Positions 1 to 9,522 are shown, counted from the stretch's first letter. The stretch is 64,000 nt of DNA from Novosphingobium sp. SG707 (GCF_012275515.1 NZ_JAAZQL010000003.1:192833-256832), one strand, 5' to 3'. A program made the numbers and translations. Notes: generated by a model not told the origin, from the letters alone.

Positions 1-810
1 GCCGCCAAATCCGACGATTACGACCGCATGACCGTGCCGGTCACCGTGCGCGAGCACGGGCCATTCCGCTTCATGGTCGACACCGGGGCGCAACGCACCG
101 TCCTTTCGGACATGGTCGCCGCGCGACTGGGCGTGACCGGCACGGAGCAGGCCCAGGTGACCGGCGTTGCCGGCTCACGCGTGGTCAGTGTGGTCAATGT
201 CGACCGGCTCAAACTGGGCCGCCGCAGCTGGGCGGGCAAGCAATTGCCGATCCTGCTGGCCAATGACGTGGGCGCCGACGGAATCATCGGCCTCGACGGA
301 TTGCAGGGCCAGCGCGTGATGATCGACTTTCGCCGCAATGAGGTGACGCTGATCGACCGGGTGAGCAGGGACCCGGCCGCCGATGGTTTCGAAATCGTCG
401 TCGAGGCCAAGCGTCACAATGGCGAACTGATCATGACCAATGCGGTCATCGACGGTGTGAAAGTCGACGTGGTGATCGACACCGGTTCCGATGTCAGCGT
501 GGGCAACCGCGCCCTGCAAAAGGCACTCGGCTCACGGGTGCAGGGGCGCACCGAACTGCAAAGCGTGACCGGGCAAAGCATCCAGGCCGAATATGGCACC
601 GCGCGGCAATTCTCGATCGATGGGTTCAAGGTCACCGGTATGCCGATCGCCTATACGGACTCGCCCTCGTTTGCGCTGATGGGGCTGGACCGGCGCCCGG
701 CGCTGCTGCTGGGCATGCCCACCTTGCGCCTGTTCGACCGGATCGCGATTGATTTCGTGGCCAAGCGGGTGATGTTCGACATGCCCGCCGCCTCGATACC
801 CAATTCCTGA
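1..810 (+). CDS. Retropepsin-like aspartyl protease family protein (5' end outside window)
   Basis: The frame is open from the first base, so the gene starts upstream and only the C-terminal 269 codons are present; the ATG at 28 is probably internal. Two copies of the aspartyl protease D-T-G signature are visible, V-D-T-G-A near the start and V-I-D-T-G-S about 130 residues later. Each is followed by a hydrophobic stretch (GADGIIGLDGL and LLLGMPTLRLF) typical of the second half of a retropepsin-like lobe. This suggests two fused lobes, a pseudo-dimer, rather than the single lobe that dimerises in retropepsins. The family (gag-asp proteases) is often periplasmic in alphaproteobacteria. The substrate is unknown, and any signal peptide would lie outside the window. 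The next gene, atm1, is in the same direction. Confidence 0.8.
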   Translation, partial: AAKSDDYDRMTVPVTVREHGPFRFMVDTGAQRTVLSDMVAARLGVTGTEQAQVTGVAGSRVVSVVNVDRLKLGRRSWAGKQLPILLANDVGADGIIGLDGLQGQRVMIDFRRNEVTLIDRVSRDPAADGFEIVVEAKRHNGELIMTNAVIDGVKVDVVIDTGSDVSVGNRALQKALGSRVQGRTELQSVTGQSIQAEYGTARQFSIDGFKVTGMPIAYTDSPSFALMGLDRRPALLLGMPTLRLFDRIAIDFVAKRVMFDMPAASIPNS

Positions 811-813
811 ACA

Positions 814-839
814 AAGCGGCCATTGGCGTTTGGCCGCTT
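814..839 (+). terminator. Perfect 9-bp hairpin between the protease gene and atm1
   Basis: AAGCGGCCA pairs with TGGCCGCTT across an 8-nt loop, starting 3 nt after the protease stop codon. A C-run rather than a T-run follows, so it may be an mRNA 3'-end stabiliser or weak terminator. The atm1 start lies 20 nt downstream. Confidence 0.45.
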
Positions 840-859
840 CCCCCCTACATAGGCGGGCG

Positions 860-2716
860 ATGCCTCCTGACCATTCCGCCTCGCCCGCCCCTTCCGCCAA
901 GACGCCGCGCCATGATGGCTGGCAGACCTTGCGACGGTTCCTGCCCTATCTGTGGCCCCATGAACGGCCCGATCTGCGGATGCGGATCGTGGCGGCGGTC
1001 GTCTTCATTCTGGCCTCGACGGCCACACAGATGGCGCTGCCCTATTTCCTGAAATGGGCGATCGACGCGATGAGTGTTACCGGGCCGCGGGTGATGATGG
1101 GGGCCATGCTCTTTGTCATCGCCTATGCGGCAGGGCGCTTTGCGGGCGTGGCCTTCGACAATCTGCGCAACATCGTGTTCGAGCGCGTGGGGCAGGAAGC
1201 AACCCGCATTCTGGCCGAAAACGTGTTCGGGCGGCTGCATCAGCTCTCGCTGCGCTTTCACCTTGCCCGCCGCACCGGCGAAGTCACCAAGACCATCGAG
1301 CGCGGCACCAAGAGCATCGACACGATGCTCTATTTCATGCTGTTCAACATTGCGCCCACGCTGCTGCAGCTCGTCATTGTCGCGGTGATTTTTCAGATCA
1401 ACTTTGGCTGGGGTCTGGTGGCAGCCACCGCCTTCAGCATCGCGGCCTATATCTATGTCACCCGCAAGATCACCGAATGGCGCACGCATCTGCGCGAAAA
1501 GATGAACAAGCTGGACGGGCAGGCCCTGTCGCGCGCGGTCGATTCGCTGCTCAATTACGAGACGGTCAAATATTTCGCCGCCGAAAAGCGCGAGGAGGCC
1601 CGCTATTCGGCCGCCACCCGCGCCTATGCCGACGCCGCCACGCGCAGCGAGAACAGCCTTGGCATGCTCAACATCGCGCAGGGGCTGGTGGTCAATCTGC
1701 TGATGGCGGGGGCCACGGCCTATACGGTCTGGGGCTGGAGCAAGGGGGAATATACCTCGGGCCAGCTCGTTTTCGTCCAGACCTATCTCACGCAATTGTT
1801 CCGCCCGCTCGACATGCTGGGCATGGTCTATCGCACCATCCGGCAGGGGCTGATCGACATGGCCGACATGTTCCGCCTGCTCGACACCGAACAGGAGGTG
1901 AAGGACAAGCCCGGCGCGCCCGCGCTGGTGGTCCGGCGGCCCTCGGTGGTGTTTGAGGATGTCGTGTTCGGCTATGATCGCGACCGCACGATCCTGAAGG
2001 GTCTGTCGTTTGAGGTCCCCGCCGGCTATCATGTCGCGCTGGTCGGCCCGTCGGGCGCGGGCAAAAGCACGATCGGGCGCCTGCTGTTCCGCTTCTACGA
2101 TCCGTGGTCGGGCCGCATCCTGATCGATGGTCAGGATATTGCCGAGGTCTCGCAAACCTCGCTGCGCGCAGCCCTGGGCATCGTCCCGCAGGATTCGGTG
2201 CTGTTCAACGACACGATCGGCTATAACATCGGCTATGGCCACCCGACCGGCGAGGCCACCCCCGCCCAGATCGAGGCCGCCGCACAGGCCGCCGCCCTCT
2301 CCGGCCTGATCGAGCGCCTGCCCGCCCGTTTCGATACCGAGGTGGGCGAGCGCGGGCTGAAACTCTCGGGCGGCGAGAAGCAGCGCGTGGCAATTGCGCG
2401 CACGCTGGTCAAGAACCCGCCGATCCTGTTGCTCGATGAAGCCACCAGCGCGCTCGATACAAGGACCGAGCAGGACATTCTGGCCACGCTCCATGCGCTG
2501 TCGGAAAACCGCACCAGCCTGTCGATCGCCCACCGCCTGTCCACCATCGTCGATTCCGACTCCATCCTGGTGCTTCAGGACGGGCGGCTGGTCGAACAGG
2601 GCAACCATGCGCAATTGCTGCGGATGGACGGGCTCTATGCCGAAATGTGGGCCCGACAAGCTAATGAGACTCAGGCCAATGAGACGAGCGAAGCGGTCGC
2701 CAACGCCGCCGAATAA
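860..2716 (+). CDS. atm1: Atm1-type ABC exporter (glutathione/heavy-metal conjugate transporter)
   Basis: This is a half-transporter of about 618 residues: an N-terminal six-helix exporter domain followed by a nucleotide-binding domain. The Walker A GPSGAGKST is near residues 396-404, the LSGGE signature near 501 and the Walker B ILLLDEA near 525. The core segments FDNLRNIVFERVGQ and LARRTGEVTK closely match, from memory, the N. aromaticivorans Atm1 exporter. Atm1/ABCB7 proteins form homodimers in the inner membrane, export glutathione-linked sulfur species and contribute to Fe-S homeostasis and metal detoxification. I chose the ATG at 860 because the frame's only upstream start is a TTG at 830, and an MPP- N-terminus fits the family. 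It ends at a bidirectional terminator shared with the convergent DUF1737 gene. Confidence 0.93.
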   Translation: MPPDHSASPAPSAKTPRHDGWQTLRRFLPYLWPHERPDLRMRIVAAVVFILASTATQMALPYFLKWAIDAMSVTGPRVMMGAMLFVIAYAAGRFAGVAFDNLRNIVFERVGQEATRILAENVFGRLHQLSLRFHLARRTGEVTKTIERGTKSIDTMLYFMLFNIAPTLLQLVIVAVIFQINFGWGLVAATAFSIAAYIYVTRKITEWRTHLREKMNKLDGQALSRAVDSLLNYETVKYFAAEKREEARYSAATRAYADAATRSENSLGMLNIAQGLVVNLLMAGATAYTVWGWSKGEYTSGQLVFVQTYLTQLFRPLDMLGMVYRTIRQGLIDMADMFRLLDTEQEVKDKPGAPALVVRRPSVVFEDVVFGYDRDRTILKGLSFEVPAGYHVALVGPSGAGKSTIGRLLFRFYDPWSGRILIDGQDIAEVSQTSLRAALGIVPQDSVLFNDTIGYNIGYGHPTGEATPAQIEAAAQAAALSGLIERLPARFDTEVGERGLKLSGGEKQRVAIARTLVKNPPILLLDEATSALDTRTEQDILATLHALSENRTSLSIAHRLSTIVDSDSILVLQDGRLVEQGNHAQLLRMDGLYAEMWARQANETQANETSEAVANAAE

Positions 2717-2717
2717 G

Positions 2718-2746
2718 AAAAGGGCCGGATCAACCGGCCCTTTTTT
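2718..2746. terminator. Bidirectional rho-independent terminator between atm1 and the DUF1737 gene
   Basis: AAGGGCCGG pairs with CCGGCCCTT around a 5-nt loop. A T-run follows on the plus strand and A's precede the stem, giving a shorter T-run on the minus strand. It serves both converging genes. Confidence 0.88.
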
Positions 2747-2952
2747 CAGATCTTCAGCTCGTGCCAGACCACCGCCTGCCCCACCTTCACACAGGCGTTT
2801 TCCGCATCATAGGTCATCGTGGGCGAGCCATAGAGCCCCCACCCCTGCGTCAGCGCTTCGGAGACGCGCTCGCAAAAGGCGCGGTCGTCCTTGCCGGTCA
2901 ACAGGCGGTAGATCGGACGATCATCGGGGGTCTGATAGGTTTTCTCGGTCAT
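2746..2952 (-). CDS. DUF1737 domain-containing protein
   Basis: A 68-residue cytosolic protein. The core YRLLTG-x-DD-x-x-FC and the GWGLYGSPTMTYD segment match the DUF1737 family, small proteins of unknown function common in Proteobacteria. I selected the ATG at 2952 over the upstream TTG at 2970 because it directly precedes the conserved part. It lies just downstream of hslU on the same strand, but a hairpin with a T-rich tail separates them, so it may be transcribed separately. No catalytic residues are evident. Confidence 0.8.
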   Translation of the reverse strand: MTEKTYQTPDDRPIYRLLTGKDDRAFCERVSEALTQGWGLYGSPTMTYDAENACVKVGQAVVWHELKI

Positions 2953-2965
2953 GGGCCGGTGATCC

Positions 2966-2999
2966 TGCAAAAGATGGGGCGACGCAAGCGCCGCCCCAC
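2966..2999 (-). terminator. Terminator downstream of hslU
   Basis: Read on the minus strand, TGGGGCG pairs with CGCCCCA and is followed by TCTTTTGC. It starts 6 nt after the hslU stop and so ends the hslVU transcript. Confidence 0.65.
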
Positions 3000-3003
3000 A
3001 TCA

Positions 3004-4305
3004 TCAGAGAATGAACTTCGACAGATCGGTGTCGTGCGACAGATTGTCCAGCCGTGCCTCGACATAGGCCTCGTCGATGGTGATTGTCTCGCCGCGCTTG
3101 TCCTCGGCCTCAAAGGACAATTCCTCCAAAAGCCGCTCCATCACCGTCTGCAACCGGCGGGCGCCGATATTCTCGACATTCTCGTTCACCTGCGCAGCGG
3201 TGCGGGCAATGGCGCGCACGGCCCCGGGGGTGAATTCGACGGTCACATCCTCGGTGCCCAACAGGGCGCGATATTGCTCGACCAGATTGGCGCGCGTCTC
3301 GGCCAGAATGCGCACGAAATCCTCTTCGGACAGCGCCTTCAATTCCACCCGGATCGGCAAACGCCCCTGCAATTCGGGCAGCATATCGCTGGGCTTGGCC
3401 ACGTGGAACGCGCCGCTGGCGATGAAGAGGACGTGGTCGGTCTTCATCGGGCCATATTTGGTGGCAATCGTCGTGCCCTCGATCAGCGGCAGCAGGTCGC
3501 GCTGCACGCCCTCGCGGCTGACCGAACCGCCGCGCACGTCCGACACGGCGATCTTGTCGATCTCATCGATAAACACGATGCCATTGGCCTCGGCATTGGC
3601 CAGAGCGACACGGGCCACATCGTCCTGATCCATCCGCTTTTCGGATTCTTCATCCACCAGCCGGTCCCAGGCATCGGCCACGCGCATCTTGCGGCGCTTC
3701 AAAGGCTTGCCGCCCATCGCCTTGCCCAGCATGTCGGACAGGTTGATCATGCCGATGCCCCCGCCCATGCCGGGGATCTCCATCGGCGCGGAGGGCGAAT
3801 CCTCGACCTCCACCTCGACCTCGACATCATCCATCGCGCCTTCGTTCAACCGCTGGCGGAAACTCTCGCGGGTCGCCTCGCTGGCGCCATCGCCGACCAG
3901 CGCCTTGAGCAGACGGTCCATCGCAGCCTTGCTTGCCGCCTCGCGCACGGCCTCGCGGCGGCGCGCCTTTTCCAGCCGGATTGCTTCCTCGGCCAGATCG
4001 CGCCCGATCTGTTCGACATCGCGGCCCACATAGCCGACCTCGGTAAATTTGGTGGCTTCCACCTTCACAAAGGGCGCATCGGCCAACTTGGCCAGACGGC
4101 GGCTGATCTCGGTCTTGCCGCAACCCGTCGGCCCGATCATCAGGATGTTCTTGGGGCTCACCTCATCGCGCAGATCGGCCGAGAGGTGCTGGCGCCGCCA
4201 GCGGTTGCGCAGGGCCACAGCCACCGCGCGCTTGGCGTCCTGCTGGCCGATGATATGTTCATCCAGCGCGCGCACGATCGCCTTGGGGGTCAGATTGTCA
4301 TTCAT
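3004..4305 (-). CDS. hslU: HslU, ATPase subunit of the HslVU protease
   Basis: A 433-residue AAA+ unfoldase that feeds substrates to the HslV peptidase in the cytoplasm, part of heat-shock protein quality control. The Walker [10 protein letters not shown] is at residues 58-66 and the Walker [11 protein letters not shown] near 248. A charged I-domain insertion lies between them, with an acidic run (EVEVEVED) and a glycine/methionine-rich stretch. The C-terminal tail ends SKFIL, the type of tail that docks into HslV pockets. Length is normal for the family. It follows hslV with a 6-nt gap, so the two form an operon in the usual order. Confidence 0.97.
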   Translation of the reverse strand: MNDNLTPKAIVRALDEHIIGQQDAKRAVAVALRNRWRRQHLSADLRDEVSPKNILMIGPTGCGKTEISRRLAKLADAPFVKVEATKFTEVGYVGRDVEQIGRDLAEEAIRLEKARRREAVREAASKAAMDRLLKALVGDGASEATRESFRQRLNEGAMDDVEVEVEVEDSPSAPMEIPGMGGGIGMINLSDMLGKAMGGKPLKRRKMRVADAWDRLVDEESEKRMDQDDVARVALANAEANGIVFIDEIDKIAVSDVRGGSVSREGVQRDLLPLIEGTTIATKYGPMKTDHVLFIASGAFHVAKPSDMLPELQGRLPIRVELKALSEEDFVRILAETRANLVEQYRALLGTEDVTVEFTPGAVRAIARTAAQVNENVENIGARRLQTVMERLLEELSFEAEDKRGETITIDEAYVEARLDNLSHDTDLSKFIL

Positions 4306-4311
4306 GGGGAA

Positions 4312-4887
4312 TCAGCCAATCGTCTCGACCGTCACGCGGTCATTGGTGAAAACGCAGATCTCGGCGGCGACAGCCATGGCCCGGCGGGCGATCTTTTCGG
4401 CATCCTCTTCATAATCGGACACCGCCCGCGCCGCCGCCAGCGCATAATTGCCGCCCGAACCGATGGCTGTAATCGTCCCGCTCTCAGTCGCTTCAGGCTC
4501 CAGCACATCGCCATTGCCGGTCAGCACCAGCAAGGTTTCGGCATCGGCCACGATCATCAGAGCTTCAAGGTTGCGCAGATATTTGTCGGTGCGCCAATCC
4601 TTGGCCAATTCCACCGCCGCGCGCAGCAATTGCCCGCGGTGGGTTTCCAGCTTGCGCTCCAACCGTTCAAACAGGGTAAAGGCATCGGCGGTGGCGCCCG
4701 CGAAACCGGCGATGACTTTTCCGCCTTCGCCAATACGGCGCACCTTGCGCGCATTGGGCTTCATCACCGTATTGCCCATCGACACCTGACCATCGCCCGC
4801 GATGACGGTCTTGCCGCCCTTCTTCACGCCGACGATGGTTGTGCCATGCCACTGGATCAGCCCGTGGCCAGCTTTGCTGCTATCCAT
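4312..4887 (-). CDS. hslV: HslV, peptidase subunit of the HslVU protease
   Basis: A 191-residue proteasome-type threonine peptidase. The N-terminus carries a propeptide ending H-G before the T-T-I-V-G-V motif, so autocleavage should expose Thr16 as the catalytic nucleophile. Propeptides of this kind are usual in alphaproteobacteria, while E. coli HslV has only the initiator Met. Conserved blocks GDGQVSMG and [14 protein letters not shown] match the family. It assembles as a double hexamer capped by HslU. It is the first gene of the hslVU operon. Confidence 0.97.
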   Translation of the reverse strand: MDSSKAGHGLIQWHGTTIVGVKKGGKTVIAGDGQVSMGNTVMKPNARKVRRIGEGGKVIAGFAGATADAFTLFERLERKLETHRGQLLRAAVELAKDWRTDKYLRNLEALMIVADAETLLVLTGNGDVLEPEATESGTITAIGSGGNYALAAARAVSDYEEDAEKIARRAMAVAAEICVFTNDRVTVETIG

Positions 4888-4953
4888 GGATAGGCATATG
4901 GGAGCGGGCCGGAATTTGTCCAGACCGCACCCGAAAGATCAACGGTCCAAAGA

Positions 4954-5466
4954 TCAGCTGCCGTTGGGGCCGGGGCGTCCGCCACCGGGGCCGCCCGCGC
5001 CGCCGCCCATACCCGCCGCGCCCACGGTACCGATATTGCCGAACAGATCTTCAAGGAAGGTCCGCTTGCGGCCCAGCGTCGGGGTCAAATCCTTGTCCGG
5101 GTTGAACCGGGCCACCTTTTCCATACCCGCGCGGTCAACGCCCAGCACATTGCCTTTGGCATCGAAACGCACGCGCAGGATCGTCTGCGCGGTCGGCTGC
5201 GGACGGCGGAAGGCCAGTTGCTTGGTGTCGGTGGCGATATAATACCAGTCCTGATCGCCGAACTGGCTGGCCAGCGTCGGGCGGCCCAGCGTGCGCTCGA
5301 CCGAAGCCTTGTTGTCCACGCCCGGCAGCACCGAATCGACCAGCGCCGTATCGACAAAGAACCCGCGATGGTCGCGCACCGTGGTGCAGCCGCCAAGGCC
5401 CATCGCCGCCAGCGCCAGAGGCGCCAAAACGCCGATCTTTGCCAGCTTGCCCGAAACTGCCCGCAT
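4954..5466 (-). CDS. bamE: BamE-like outer membrane lipoprotein (SmpA/OmlA family)
   Basis: This 170-residue lipoprotein has a signal peptide ending in the lipobox L-G-G-C, with the acylated Cys at residue 27. The SmpA/OmlA fold follows: VLPGVDNKASVERTLGRPT and DWYYIATDTK are the typical first helix and strand. BamE is an accessory of the Bam complex that inserts beta-barrels into the outer membrane. The tail is unusual, about 30 residues rich in Gly, Pro and Ala and probably disordered. I used the ATG at 5466 because the upstream part of the frame lacks membrane-protein character and would bury the signal peptide. It is divergent from the bc1 chaperone gene. Confidence 0.9.
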   Translation of the reverse strand: MRAVSGKLAKIGVLAPLALAAMGLGGCTTVRDHRGFFVDTALVDSVLPGVDNKASVERTLGRPTLASQFGDQDWYYIATDTKQLAFRRPQPTAQTILRVRFDAKGNVLGVDRAGMEKVARFNPDKDLTPTLGRKRTFLEDLFGNIGTVGAAGMGGGAGGPGGGRPGPNGS

Positions 5467-5666
5467 CCCGCTACTGCTCCATCTATAACCGGGCGCCGCG
5501 CGGCGGGAATATTCCGCCAATCCGCATTGCCAAAGCCTCAAGTCCATGCTTACCGAAAAACGCCTTACGGCTCCTTGGCGGCCTGCGCAACTCTCGTTGC
5601 TATGCGCGCTTGGGGTCGGGCGATTGAATAATGGCTGAACGATAAAAGGAGCGGCGGCCAAGCGCC

Positions 5667-6212
5667 ATGACCAGTGCTGCACAACAAAAGCCCTCGCTGT
5701 TTTCGCGCCTGTTTGGCGGCAAAAGCGACGATTACGCCGCGGTGCGTCCGCTCTGGCACGCGCTGGTCGCGGCGGCCCGTTCGCGCGAATGGTACGCGCC
5801 GGGCGGACGACCCGGCATTGCCGACACGCTGGCGGGGCGATTCGATGCGATCACGCTGGTACTCAGCCTTGCGCTGCTGCGCATGGAGGGCATTGAGGAA
5901 TTGCGTCTGCCCAGTGTGCGGCTGACCGAATTGTTTGTGACCGATATGGACGGGCAATTGCGCGAATCGGGCGTGGGCGATCTGGTCGTGGGCAAGCATA
6001 TCGGGCGGCTGATGAGCGTGCTGGGCGGGCGTCTTGGCGCCTATCGCACGGCGCTGGCGGGCGATGCCGATCTGGCCGCAGCGCTCGAACGCAATCTGAC
6101 GCTGGCGCCCGGCGCCGATCTGGCCGCGCTGGCGCAGGGCGCGCGCGAACTGGCCGATCATCTGACCGCGCTTGATGATGCCGCGCTTTTGGAAGGAAGG
6201 ATCGCCCTATGA
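5667..6212 (+). CDS. Ubiquinol-cytochrome c chaperone family protein (CBP3/UQCC1-like)
   Basis: A 181-residue protein matching the ubiquinol-cytochrome c chaperone domain, with a WHALVAAARSREWY motif near residue 30 and a helical region RFDAITLVLSLALLRM. The mitochondrial homologues help translation and assembly of cytochrome b in complex III; the bacterial role is inferred from that. Its stop overlaps the start of the DUF177 gene (ATGA), indicating translational coupling. Confidence 0.85.
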   Translation: MTSAAQQKPSLFSRLFGGKSDDYAAVRPLWHALVAAARSREWYAPGGRPGIADTLAGRFDAITLVLSLALLRMEGIEELRLPSVRLTELFVTDMDGQLRESGVGDLVVGKHIGRLMSVLGGRLGAYRTALAGDADLAAALERNLTLAPGADLAALAQGARELADHLTALDDAALLEGRIAL

Positions 6213-6724
6213 GCGACACACCCGAATTTTCCCGGATTATCGATATCCGCCATATTGAACCCAAGCCGGTCGAACTGACCGCCACGCCCGAGGAATGCAA
6301 GGCGCTGGCCAAGCGGTTCAACCTCGTCTCGATCGGCCATTTGACCGCGACAGTCACGATCACCCGCGATGGCGCGGTTATCCGTGCCAAGGGCACGCTG
6401 TCCTCGGATCTGGTGCAGTCCTGCGCGATCTCGGCCGAGGATCTGCCGCAAAAGATCCGCGAGAAGCTGGACCTGCGCTTTGTGCCTGAAACCGGCGTCG
6501 AGGGTGGGCCGGATGAGGAAATCGAGCTGAGCGAGGAGGATTGCGATGATATCCCCTACAGCGGCGAACGTTTCGATCTGGGCGAGGCGGTGGCGCAATC
6601 GCTGGCGCTCTCCATCGATCCCTTTGCCGAGGGGCCCGAGGCGGCCAAGGTGCGCGCGGCAGGCATTCTGGGACAGGAGAACACCAGCCCCTTTGCAGCG
6701 CTCGAGGCTTTGAAGAAGAAATAA
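6209..6724 (+). CDS. DUF177 (YceD-like) protein
   Basis: A 171-residue protein of the DUF177 family. The diagnostic region has an S-S-D-L-V-Q-S-C-A-I-S block followed by an acidic stretch EEIELSEEDCDD and ERFDLGEAVAQSLALSIDPF. Members include YceD and the plastid homologues implicated in 23S rRNA accumulation, so a role in ribosome biogenesis is plausible but not shown here. It is translationally coupled to the preceding bc1 chaperone gene, a pairing I recall as common in alphaproteobacteria. Confidence 0.85.
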   Translation: MSDTPEFSRIIDIRHIEPKPVELTATPEECKALAKRFNLVSIGHLTATVTITRDGAVIRAKGTLSSDLVQSCAISAEDLPQKIREKLDLRFVPETGVEGGPDEEIELSEEDCDDIPYSGERFDLGEAVAQSLALSIDPFAEGPEAAKVRAAGILGQENTSPFAALEALKKK

Positions 6725-6725
6725 A

Positions 6726-6754
6726 AAGGGGGCCATCTGGCCCCCTTCGCTTTT
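6726..6754. terminator. Bidirectional terminator between the DUF177 gene and ssb
   Basis: AAGGGGGCC pairs with GGCCCCCTT around ATCT. On the minus strand the stem is followed by TTTTTAT, a strong terminator for ssb. On the plus strand it is followed by CGCTTTT. Confidence 0.88.
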
Positions 6755-6776
6755 GGTGCAACCTGAACGGCCCCGA

Positions 6777-7379
6777 TCAGAACGGGATGTCGTCGTCCAG
6801 ATCCTCGCCATAGCCGCCGCCCGAGGACGAGCCGCCGCCAAAGCCGCCGCCCGAACCGCCCCCGGAACCGCCCGACGTGCGGCCCCAGTCGCTGCCGCCC
6901 GAAGACTGACCACCCGACGAACCGCCGCCCGAGCGACCGCCGCCATGGGAACCGCCGCCCGACGAGCCGCCGCCCCAATCACCGCCCGAACGGCCGCCGC
7001 CGCCCATGCCGCCACCTTGGCCGCCGCCCTGCGGGCCGTCCAGCATGGTCAGAGCCCCGCCCACGCCCACGCTGATCTCGGTGGTATAGCGGTCATTGCC
7101 GCTCTGATCCTGCCACTTGCGGGTGCGCAACTGGCCTTCGATATAGACCTTGCTGCCCTTACGCAGGAAACGCTCGGCCACGCCGACCAGACCATCGGAA
7201 TTGAGGACCACCTGATGCCACTCGGTGCGCTCCTTGCGCTCTCCGGTGGTGCGGTCCTTCCAGCTTTCGCTGGTGGCGATGCGCAGATTGGCGATGCGCC
7301 CGCCGTTCTGGAACGACTTGACCTCTGGATCGGCGCCCAGATTGCCGATCAGAATGACCTTGTTGACGCTGCCTGCCAT
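6777..7379 (-). CDS. ssb: Single-stranded DNA-binding protein
   Basis: A 200-residue SSB. The OB-fold occupies roughly residues 1-112, opening [15 protein letters not shown] and including WHQVVLN and [14 protein letters not shown] glycine/serine-rich linker of about 80 residues, longer than in E. coli SSB, leads to the acidic tip DDDIPF that recruits replication and repair partners. The gene begins 14 nt after the feoB stop on the same strand, so some transcripts may read through from feoAB. A dedicated promoter inside feoB is likely but not identified. Confidence 0.97.
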   Translation of the reverse strand: MAGSVNKVILIGNLGADPEVKSFQNGGRIANLRIATSESWKDRTTGERKERTEWHQVVLNSDGLVGVAERFLRKGSKVYIEGQLRTRKWQDQSGNDRYTTEISVGVGGALTMLDGPQGGGQGGGMGGGGRSGGDWGGGSSGGGSHGGGRSGGGSSGGQSSGGSDWGRTSGGSGGGSGGGFGGGSSSGGGYGEDLDDDIPF

Positions 7380-7393
7380 GAAACCCTCTTAGC

Positions 7394-9238
7394 CTAGAAC
7401 CCCAGCGCGACTGCGCTCCAATAGGTGATGCCCGCAAAGACATAGGCAAGCGCGAAGAGATAGGCCAGCATGAAGCCGGGCCATTTCCACCCATTTGTTT
7501 CACGCCTCGTCACGGCGATGGTGGAAATACACTGCGGCGCGAAGACGAACCATGCCAGAAAGGCCAGCGCGGTCGGCAGGCTCCAATGCTTCTGCAGCTG
7601 CGCCGAGAGCTGATGTGCGGTGGTGTCATCATCGCCCGCCGCGACCGCATAGGTGGTAGCCAGCGAGGACACCGCCACTTCGCGCGCCATCATCGAGGGG
7701 ATCAGCGCCAACGCAATATCGCGGTTAAACCCGATGGGCTTCAAGGCCACGGCCAGCCCATTGGCGATATGTCCGGCGAACGAGGCATCGACCTGATCCT
7801 GCCCCTTTGGCGCCTGCGGAAAGTTGAGCAGCAGCCACAGGACGATATTCACCTGAAGGATGATCGTGCCCGCGCGGCGCAGGAAGATCCAGCCGCGCTG
7901 AAACAGGCCCAGCCCCAGATCGCGCAGGCGGGGAAGCTGGTATTTGGGCATCTCCATGATGAAGCCGCTGGCCGCGCCCTTGGTGACGGACCGGCGCAGG
8001 ATCAGCGCCACCACCATCGCGCCCACAATGCCGAACACATAAAGCCCGAACAGCACCAGCCCTTGCAGCCCCACCACGCCCACCGGGCGGTTGGGGATAA
8101 AGGCCGCAATAATCACCGCATAGACCGGCAGGCGCGCCGAACAGGTCATCAACGGCGCGATCAGGATCGTGGTCAACCGGTCCTTGGGATCGGTGATCGA
8201 CCGCGTGGCCATGATGCCGGGCACGGCGCAAGCAAAGGAGGAAAGCAGCGGAATGAAGCTGCGCCCCGACAGACCCACGCCCGCCATCATCCGGTCCATC
8301 AAAAAGGCCGCGCGGGCCATATAGCCGGTGGCCTCAAGCACGAGGATGAAGAAGAACAGGATGATGATCTGGGGCAGGAACACGACCACCGCGCCCACGC
8401 CCGCCATCACGCCATCGGTCAGAAAATCACGCAGCAGGCCGGGCGCCATCGCCCCCTTCACTGCGTCGGAAATCAGACCGACAAAGCCTTCCAGCCCGTC
8501 CTGCAAGGGCGCGGCCCAGGCAAACACCGCCTGAAACACCACGAACAGCAGGCCCAGCAGAAACACCGGCCCGATCCACGGATGCAGCAAAACATCATCC
8601 ATCCGCGAATGCAGGCGGTGCTTGGCGCTTTCCGAAATGATCACGCCATCGGCAATGGCATGCGCCTCCATCCGGCGTTCGGCCAGATCGAGGCGCGCGC
8701 GCGGATGGGGCGCATCACCCGCATGGCCCTCGGCCTGCGTAATCGCCTCGCCCAGTTCGGTCAGCCCGCGCCGCCGCACCGCCACAGTCGGGATCACCGG
8801 CACGCCCAGCGCGTTCGACAGAGCCTTGGGATCAAGAACCAGCCCATCACGCTCGGCCAGATCGATCATGTTGAGCGCGACCACCGTGGGCTTGCCCAGC
8901 GCGATCACTTCCTGCGCGAACACCAGATGCTGCTCCAGATTGCTGGCGTCCAGCACGATCACCAGGACATCAGGGGCCGGTTCGCCCGCCAGTTCGCCTA
9001 GGATCACCTTGCGGGTGACTTCCTCATCCGGGCTGGTGGCCTGAAGCCCATAGGAACCGGGCAGATCGGTCAATTCAATCGGCGCGCCATTGGGCAATAT
9101 CATCCGACCCCCGCGCCTTTCCACGGTCACGCCGGGATAATTGGCGATTTTCTGCCGCGCGCCGGTCAGCGCGTTGAACAGGGCGCTCTTGCCCGCATTG
9201 GGATTGCCGACCAGCGCGGCCTTGTGCCAGCGGCTCAT
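7394..9238 (-). CDS. feoB: FeoB ferrous iron transporter
   Basis: A 614-residue inner membrane protein. The N-terminal G domain has the G1 motif GNPNAGKS at residues 11-18, TDLPGSYGL as G3 and NMIDLAE as G4. After a helical spacer come the membrane gate regions; the first includes VVVFLPQIIILFFFILVLEATGY in two parts. It imports Fe2+ using GTPase-gated transport. I used the ATG at 9238 because it directly precedes the G1 motif; the longer frame from 9445 is the shadow of feoA. It overlaps the feoA stop by 4 nt, showing coupling. No feoC follows. Confidence 0.95.
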   Translation of the reverse strand: MSRWHKAALVGNPNAGKSALFNALTGARQKIANYPGVTVERRGGRMILPNGAPIELTDLPGSYGLQATSPDEEVTRKVILGELAGEPAPDVLVIVLDASNLEQHLVFAQEVIALGKPTVVALNMIDLAERDGLVLDPKALSNALGVPVIPTVAVRRRGLTELGEAITQAEGHAGDAPHPRARLDLAERRMEAHAIADGVIISESAKHRLHSRMDDVLLHPWIGPVFLLGLLFVVFQAVFAWAAPLQDGLEGFVGLISDAVKGAMAPGLLRDFLTDGVMAGVGAVVVFLPQIIILFFFILVLEATGYMARAAFLMDRMMAGVGLSGRSFIPLLSSFACAVPGIMATRSITDPKDRLTTILIAPLMTCSARLPVYAVIIAAFIPNRPVGVVGLQGLVLFGLYVFGIVGAMVVALILRRSVTKGAASGFIMEMPKYQLPRLRDLGLGLFQRGWIFLRRAGTIILQVNIVLWLLLNFPQAPKGQDQVDASFAGHIANGLAVALKPIGFNRDIALALIPSMMAREVAVSSLATTYAVAAGDDDTTAHQLSAQLQKHWSLPTALAFLAWFVFAPQCISTIAVTRRETNGWKWPGFMLAYLFALAYVFAGITYWSAVALGF

Positions 9239-9522
9239 TGCCCGCTCTCCAGCCCATTTTCCAGCAGCGTGACCTGCATCGCGCGGGCATGAGCCCGGCG
9301 CAGCGCCACCGTCATGCGGCCCACCCGCAGCGCCAGCGGATCGGCCCCGCCAAACACGCCGCGATGCGACACCGACAATTTCGATCCGACATCCACGCCC
9401 AGCGCCCGCAGGCGCAGCGCCTCTTCCTCGACAAGGGCGGCCCAATCGACAGCCACAATCCGGGCATTTTTCCCCACGGGCAACATGTCGAGCGTCATCA
9501 CGGAATCTGGCATCGCGTTCAT
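9235..9522 (-). CDS. feoA: FeoA, small ferrous iron transport accessory protein
   Basis: A 95-residue SH3-like protein, with the typical LPVGKNARIVAVD opening and an LRALGVDVGSKLSV turn followed by DPLALRVGRMTVALR. FeoA associates with FeoB at the cytoplasmic face and is needed for ferrous iron uptake. In-frame ATGs at 9522, 9513 and 9498 are all possible; I give the longest. It is the first gene of feoAB, and a Fur-like palindrome lies 30 nt upstream. Confidence 0.9.
   Translation of the reverse strand: MNAMPDSVMTLDMLPVGKNARIVAVDWAALVEEEALRLRALGVDVGSKLSVSHRGVFGGADPLALRVGRMTVALRRAHARAMQVTLLENGLESGQ

Noticed and set aside
845..2659. A 604-codon frame antisense to atm1
   Set aside because: Shadow frame; the plus strand encodes a complete ABC exporter with all motifs.
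6800..7030. Gly/Ser-rich low-complexity part of ssb suspected as a frameshift or repeat expansion
   Set aside because: The frame is continuous to the DDDIPF tip, and long glycine-rich linkers are normal in alphaproteobacterial SSBs.
9239..9445. A longer FeoB starting at 9445
   Set aside because: The added residues are the reverse-frame shadow of feoA; the G1 motif expected near the N-terminus begins 11 residues after the 9238 start.
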